A stretch of DNA of 12,782 nucleotides, taken from assembly GCA_021828425.1 (NCBI GenBank), contig JAKARN010000019.1, forward strand, positions 1 to 12,782, read 5' to 3'. The position numbers were made by a program, and so were the translations under genes. The notes under the pieces are model-generated. The model worked only from the letters and a program-made list of their open reading frames with translations, was not told the origin of the DNA and did no database searches. The DNA comes from Pseudomonadota bacterium. Lineage in GTDB: Bacteria; Pseudomonadota; Gammaproteobacteria; JAKAQQ01. Of the stretch, positions 9,245 through 12,782 are shown piece by piece; within the stretch, counting starts at the first letter, position 1; each line of letters begins with the position of its first letter.

Positions 9245-12200
9245 ATGCCGAAGTCTCATCCCGCCCGTTTCCCCCTCTGCGTGGTTTTCCTTCTCCTGGC
9301 CGCGGCGTCATCCTCAGGGGCATCAGCCCACATCCGGCTCGCTCCCTCCCTCTACCGGGCCCTCCACTACCGGTTCATCGGGCCGGGCGAGGGACGCATC
9401 GCCGCCGTCCAGGGGATTCCGGGCAATCCCCGCATCTACTATCTCGGCACATCCTCGGGCGGCATCTGGAAAACCACGGACGGCGGCATCCACTGGAAAC
9501 CGGTCTTCGACCGCGAACCCGCCCAGTCCATCGGGGCCCTCGCCCTCGACCCGGGCCGTCCCCGGGTCGTGTGGGCCGGCACCGGCGAGACCTTCTATAT
9601 CCGGCCGACCACCGGCATCGGGGACGGCGTCTACCGTTCGGACAACGGCGGCCGCACCTGGAAGCACCTGGGCCTCTCCGGAACCGACCGCATCGCGCGC
9701 ATCGTGGTCGATCCCACGGACCTCCGGCGGGTGTACGTGTGCGCCACCGGCAGCGGGTTCGGTCCCTCCAAGGACCGGGGGGTCTACCGGACGGACGACA
9801 ACGGACGTCACTGGACGCGGGTCCTCTTCGTCAATCCGATGACGGGCTGTTCGGACCTCGCGATCGATCCCCAAAACCCGCGCGTGCTTCTGGCCGGCCT
9901 GTGGCAGTTCGACGTCCACCCGTGGAACCTGGACAGCGGTGGGCCGGGCAGCGGGGTCTACCTCAGCCGCAACGGGGGGAAAACCTGGAAGCGGCTCGCC
10001 CATGACGGCCTGCCCAGGGGCCCGGTGGGGAAGGTGGCCGTGGCCATCTCCGGGAGCAACCCGCACATCTACTACACCCTCATGGAGGGAAAATGGGCTC
10101 CGGGCCTGTACCGCTCCATCGATTCAGGGCGCCATTGGCGGCTCATGAGCCACAACCACGCCATGGACGAACGGGCCCCCTATTACACCCGCTTCGCCAT
10201 CTCCCCCACGAACCCGGACCGTCTCTACTTCGTCTCGACCAACTTCCTGACCTCGCGCACGGGAGGTCTCCACATGCACTACGAGCGGTGCGGGTGCGGC
10301 GACAACCACGACATCTGGATCGATCCGAAAAACCCCAAGCGCATGGTCGTGACCTTTGACGAGGGCGCCACCATCACCCAGGATGGCTGGAAGCAGTGGC
10401 AGGAGATCGCACTCCCCAACGCCCAGCTCTACCACGTCGCCACGGACCGGGACATCCCCTTTCATGTCTTCGTCAACCGGCAGGACGGGCATGCCTACCG
10501 CCTGCCCTCGAACACGCGGACCCCGTATGGCGGCATCAGCCCCGGCTACTGGACCGGCCTCAACGGCTGCGAAAGCGGTTTCACCCTGCCGGAGAGGCAC
10601 AACAACAACATCGTCTGGTCCGGCTGCTACGACGGCTGGATCGACCGCTTCAACATCCATCGCGGCGAGGGCCGGGCGGTGTCCGTCTTTCCGCTATCGG
10701 GCTACGGCTGGCCACCCGGGAAACTGCCGAACAGCTGGGACTTCGTCTTCCCGCTCGCGCTCTCCCCGCAGAACCCCCACGTCGTCTACGCCGGCAGCCA
10801 GTACGTCTACCGGACCGACAACGGCGGCCAGAGCTGGCAGCGCATCAGCCCCAACCTGACGCTCAACATCAAGCGGGAGGAGGGCTCGACGGGGGGTGTG
10901 AGCCATGACAACCTGGGCACCTTCGACGCCATGTCGCTCTCGATCATCGCCCCCTCGCCCCTCCGTCCCGGCATGATCTGGACCGGCGGCTATGACGGCC
11001 AGGTGCACCTCACGCTGAACGGCGGCCGGACCTGGATGAATGTCACCCCACACGGGCTCCCGCCCGGGGGCGACGTCACCAGCCTCTCGCCTTCCCGCCA
11101 CGACCCGGACCGGGCCTACCTCTCGGTCGACCGCCAGCTCATGGGCGACAGCCGGCCCTATATCTATGTCACCCGCGATGCCGGCCGCCACTGGCACCGG
11201 ATCGTCCGGGGCATCCCGGTCAACCAATTCTCGATTGTCCACTGCGTGAAGGAGGACCCGCTCGATGCGAACGTCCTCTTTGCCGGAACGGACAACGCGC
11301 TCTACTGGAGCCCGAACCGCGGCCGTCGCTGGTATCCGCTCCAGAACAACCTGCCGCATGTCCCGGTCTACTGGGTCACGGTCCAGCCGGTCGCGAACGA
11401 TCTCGTGGTCGCCACCTACGGCCGGGGTGCCTACATCCTCTCCGACCTCTCCTCGCTCACCCATCTCGCGCAAGCCCTCCGTGCCGGAGAACCCACCCTG
11501 TTTCCCCTCCGGACCGCCTGGCGTTTTCACCTGCTGGCCCGCAGGCGCTCGGCTCCGGACTACCCGGCCATGGGACGGAATCCGCCCTATGGCGCGGTTG
11601 TCGACTTCTACCTTCCGCACCCGCCGACCCAACCCGCAAGCCTCGTCATCCGTGGACCGGGCGGCCGGCTCATCCGCACCTTCTCGAACCGGCCTGGCAC
11701 CCGCCACGCCGACCGCCTGCCCGCGCTGCATGCCGGGATCAATCGTTTCGTCTGGGATCTGCGCTATGCCCCGGTCCGGCACCTCAGTGACTGTCCCGGC
11801 TCCGGCCGTTGCCCCGGCCGGGTCTTCCTGCCCCCGCCGCACGCCCCGTGGGTTCACGTGGGGCCCAAGGGGTTCCGGCCGATCGAGATCTTCGACCTGC
11901 GCCGCACGCTGAGCGGGCCGCTCGCAGTCCCGGGAACCGACACGGTCGAGCTCACGATCGGAAACCGGCACTGGACGCAGCCCCTCCGGGTCCGGAAGGA
12001 TCCCAACTCGGCCGGCAACCTGGCGGACATCCGGGCCCAGGTCGCCCTCGCGCTCCAGATCCGCAACCGGATCAACGAGACCCTGTCCCTCATCACGGAG
12101 ATCGAATGGATGCGGCTCACGCTCGCCCATCTCGAATCCCGCCTCAAGGTGCTGGGCGGCCATTCCGGAACGCTCCGCGACGCCCGCGCGCTCGGGCGGG

Positions 12201-12496
12201 CCCTCCTGGCCGACGAGGGACATCTCTTTGACGTCTATCTGACCGGTGCCCGCGAGGATGCCTTCCAGCATCCCGTGGAGATCCTGGGCCGTCTCGCGGT
12301 CCTCCTCAAGGCCGTCGAACACAGTGCGGACTACCCGCCCACCAACTCGGATGTGGCGGTCTACCGGCTCCTCGCCGGTCAACTGGAACGGGCCCGGCAA
12401 CGCCTGGAATCGATCATCACGCGACTCGTGAAACCCTTGAACCGCCGTCTGGCGGCCCGGGGGCTCAGCGGGGTCATCGCCGTCCGCCGGTCCTGA
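9245..12496 (+). CDS. Large secreted Asp-box (BNR/VPS10-sortilin-like) beta-propeller protein
   Basis: 1083 residues. A signal peptide (1-28, hydrophobic LCVVFLLLAAASSSGASA) predicts export. Nine Asp-boxes of the S/T-x-(D/N)-x-G-x-x-W type start near residues 77, 132, 183, 241, 291, 524, 590, 643 and 689, giving two groups typical of the tandem propellers in the WD40/YVTN/BNR-like, VPS10-like family often named glycosyl hydrolase. The opening RFIGPGEGRIAAVQGIPGNP and the C-terminal beta part with VELTIGNRHWTQPLRVRKDP (901-920) fit that family. A helical segment (about 925-1070) ends the protein. The stretch 299-523 lacks Asp-boxes and holds a CGCGDNHD cluster (349-356), possibly a metal or disulfide site. 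No catalytic activity is established for the family; it may bind glycans or proteins. The start at 9245 has GAGGG 7-8 bases before it and leads directly into the signal peptide; the ATG at 9119 would put the promoter inside the gene. Confidence 0.9.
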   Translation: MPKSHPARFPLCVVFLLLAAASSSGASAHIRLAPSLYRALHYRFIGPGEGRIAAVQGIPGNPRIYYLGTSSGGIWKTTDGGIHWKPVFDREPAQSIGALALDPGRPRVVWAGTGETFYIRPTTGIGDGVYRSDNGGRTWKHLGLSGTDRIARIVVDPTDLRRVYVCATGSGFGPSKDRGVYRTDDNGRHWTRVLFVNPMTGCSDLAIDPQNPRVLLAGLWQFDVHPWNLDSGGPGSGVYLSRNGGKTWKRLAHDGLPRGPVGKVAVAISGSNPHIYYTLMEGKWAPGLYRSIDSGRHWRLMSHNHAMDERAPYYTRFAISPTNPDRLYFVSTNFLTSRTGGLHMHYERCGCGDNHDIWIDPKNPKRMVVTFDEGATITQDGWKQWQEIALPNAQLYHVATDRDIPFHVFVNRQDGHAYRLPSNTRTPYGGISPGYWTGLNGCESGFTLPERHNNNIVWSGCYDGWIDRFNIHRGEGRAVSVFPLSGYGWPPGKLPNSWDFVFPLALSPQNPHVVYAGSQYVYRTDNGGQSWQRISPNLTLNIKREEGSTGGVSHDNLGTFDAMSLSIIAPSPLRPGMIWTGGYDGQVHLTLNGGRTWMNVTPHGLPPGGDVTSLSPSRHDPDRAYLSVDRQLMGDSRPYIYVTRDAGRHWHRIVRGIPVNQFSIVHCVKEDPLDANVLFAGTDNALYWSPNRGRRWYPLQNNLPHVPVYWVTVQPVANDLVVATYGRGAYILSDLSSLTHLAQALRAGEPTLFPLRTAWRFHLLARRRSAPDYPAMGRNPPYGAVVDFYLPHPPTQPASLVIRGPGGRLIRTFSNRPGTRHADRLPALHAGINRFVWDLRYAPVRHLSDCPGSGRCPGRVFLPPPHAPWVHVGPKGFRPIEIFDLRRTLSGPLAVPGTDTVELTIGNRHWTQPLRVRKDPNSAGNLADIRAQVALALQIRNRINETLSLITEIEWMRLTLAHLESRLKVLGGHSGTLRDARALGRALLADEGHLFDVYLTGAREDAFQHPVEILGRLAVLLKAVEHSADYPPTNSDVAVYRLLAGQLERARQRLESIITRLVKPLNRRLAARGLSGVIAVRRS

Positions 12497-12537
12497 CGGG
12501 CGGCTCGCGCCGGCACGCCGTCCCAAGCCGGCTTTCG

Positions 12538-12592
12538 GGTCACGACGTGAGGGGCGCCTGTGAGAGGCGTCCCTCACGTCGTGACCTCACAG
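12538..12592. repeat. Large near-perfect hairpin with a loop matching its 3' flank
   Basis: Arms 12538-12553 and 12571-12586 are a perfect 16-bp inverted repeat (GGTCACGACGTGAGGG). The stem continues inward through one G-T pair and five more pairs to a 5-base loop at 12560-12564. The loop side CTGTGAG (12558-12564) is the exact complement of CTCACAG just after the stem (12586-12592), so a pseudoknot is possible. No T-tract follows on either strand. It begins 42 bases after the Asp-box gene and may end or stabilise that transcript, or be a dispersed repeat or small mobile-element remnant. Confidence 0.75.
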
Positions 12593-12600
12593 CAAGCGAA

Positions 12601-12630
12601 CAGGACACGCGGCAGAACACCGCCGTCCTG
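12601..12630. repeat. Second hairpin in the 3' intergenic region
   Basis: CAGGAC (12601-12606) pairs with GTCCTG (12625-12630), and the inner GCGG (12609-12612) with CCGC, around a CAGAACA loop. The following bases, AAACTATCTTTCC, hold a few T but no solid tract, so intrinsic termination of the Asp-box transcript here is possible but weak. Confidence 0.4.
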
Positions 12631-12662
12631 AAACTATCTTTCCGTACCGCAAGTCCCGGGAA

Positions 12663-12749
12663 AAGGGCGAACGGCGGATGCCCTTGTACCCAAGTGGCAG
12701 TTGGGAGATATCGTTCGCCATCCCAGCTTGCCCAACTCCCCCGAAGGGG
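12663..12749 (+). other. Cluster of interleaved inverted repeats, possible structured RNA
   Basis: Four complementary pairs lie within 87 bases: AAGGGC/GCCCTT (12663-12668, 12680-12685), GGCGAACG/CGTTCGCC (12666-12673, 12712-12719), AGTTGGG/CCCAACT (12699-12705, 12731-12737) and CCCC-GAA-GGGG (12739-12749). The second and third pairs interleave as in a pseudoknot, and the first competes with the second. An ATG preceded by GGTGG lies at 12775 near the window end, so this could be the leader of a gene outside. I do not recognise a known riboswitch class. Between 12497 and 12782 I see no protein gene that I can support. Confidence 0.3.
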
Positions 12750-12782
12750 CCCCACACCGGATTGATGGTGGAATGACGATAG

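Noticed and set aside
12522..12537. AAGCCGGCTT palindrome after the Asp-box gene as a terminator
   Set aside because: It has no room for a loop and no T-tract follows, so a stable terminator hairpin is unlikely.
10694..12577. 627-codon open frame on the - strand opposite the Asp-box gene
   Set aside because: It mirrors codon bias of the + strand gene, has no recognisable motif and would require ignoring nine Asp-boxes and a signal peptide on the other strand.
12540..12765. Two ~70-codon open frames (one per strand) in the final intergenic region
   Set aside because: They run through the inverted repeats, have no good ribosome binding site and no recognisable sequence; the region looks structural.
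12538..12782. Insertion sequence or CRISPR array at the right end
   Set aside because: No transposase fragment, no target-site duplication and no regularly spaced identical repeats are visible; only one long hairpin and several short inverted repeats.

Overview
The window is GC-rich bacterial chromosome with tightly packed genes. It carries no tRNA, rRNA, CRISPR array, transposase or phage gene that I can see. Secreted proteins with Sec-type signal peptides, a dTDP-rhamnose pathway pair (rfbB/rfbC), a DadA-type amino acid dehydrogenase and extended -10 promoters fit a free-living Gram-negative bacterium, probably a GC-rich Pseudomonadota. That placement is inferred from general protein character, not from a marker gene.

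Layout. On the + strand at the left edge, the end of a zinc-type alcohol dehydrogenase overlaps (ATGA) an aldo/keto reductase, forming a redox operon that enters from outside the window. From 1110 to 9006 all eight genes lie on the - strand, read right to left: a membrane methyltransferase of the isoprenylcysteine methyltransferase (ICMT) fold, a DadA-like FAD dehydrogenase, a second ICMT-fold methyltransferase, a PAP2 membrane phosphatase, rfbB, rfbC, a secreted prolyl oligopeptidase, and a small secreted protein of unknown function. Gap sizes and promoter-like sequences divide these into about four transcription units: methyltransferase-dadA; methyltransferase; PAP2-rfbB-rfbC; and peptidase-small secreted protein. 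From 9245 a large secreted protein with Asp-box (BNR/VPS10-like) beta-propellers is read on the + strand, diverging from the - strand block across a 238-base spacer with a promoter candidate on each strand. The last 286 bases hold no convincing gene but are rich in inverted repeats.

How the genes may work together. RfbB and RfbC make dTDP-4-dehydro-L-rhamnose (rfbA and rfbD are not in the window), and the adjacent PAP2 phosphatase could recycle undecaprenyl or phospholipid phosphates, so this part points to the cell envelope or surface polysaccharide. The peptidase, its overlapping partner and the Asp-box protein are exported. The two membrane methyltransferases around dadA form an unusual grouping whose substrate cannot be read from the sequence.

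Most unusual points: a 49-nt near-perfect hairpin without a U-tract whose loop matches its own 3' flank, just after the Asp-box gene; interleaved inverted repeats in the last 130 bases that may be a structured RNA leader; a secreted protein gene that starts inside the peptidase gene and has an 8-base G run in its signal peptide; and the methyltransferase-dadA-methyltransferase arrangement. I found no clear previously undescribed multi-gene system; the structured 3' region is the best candidate for something new.
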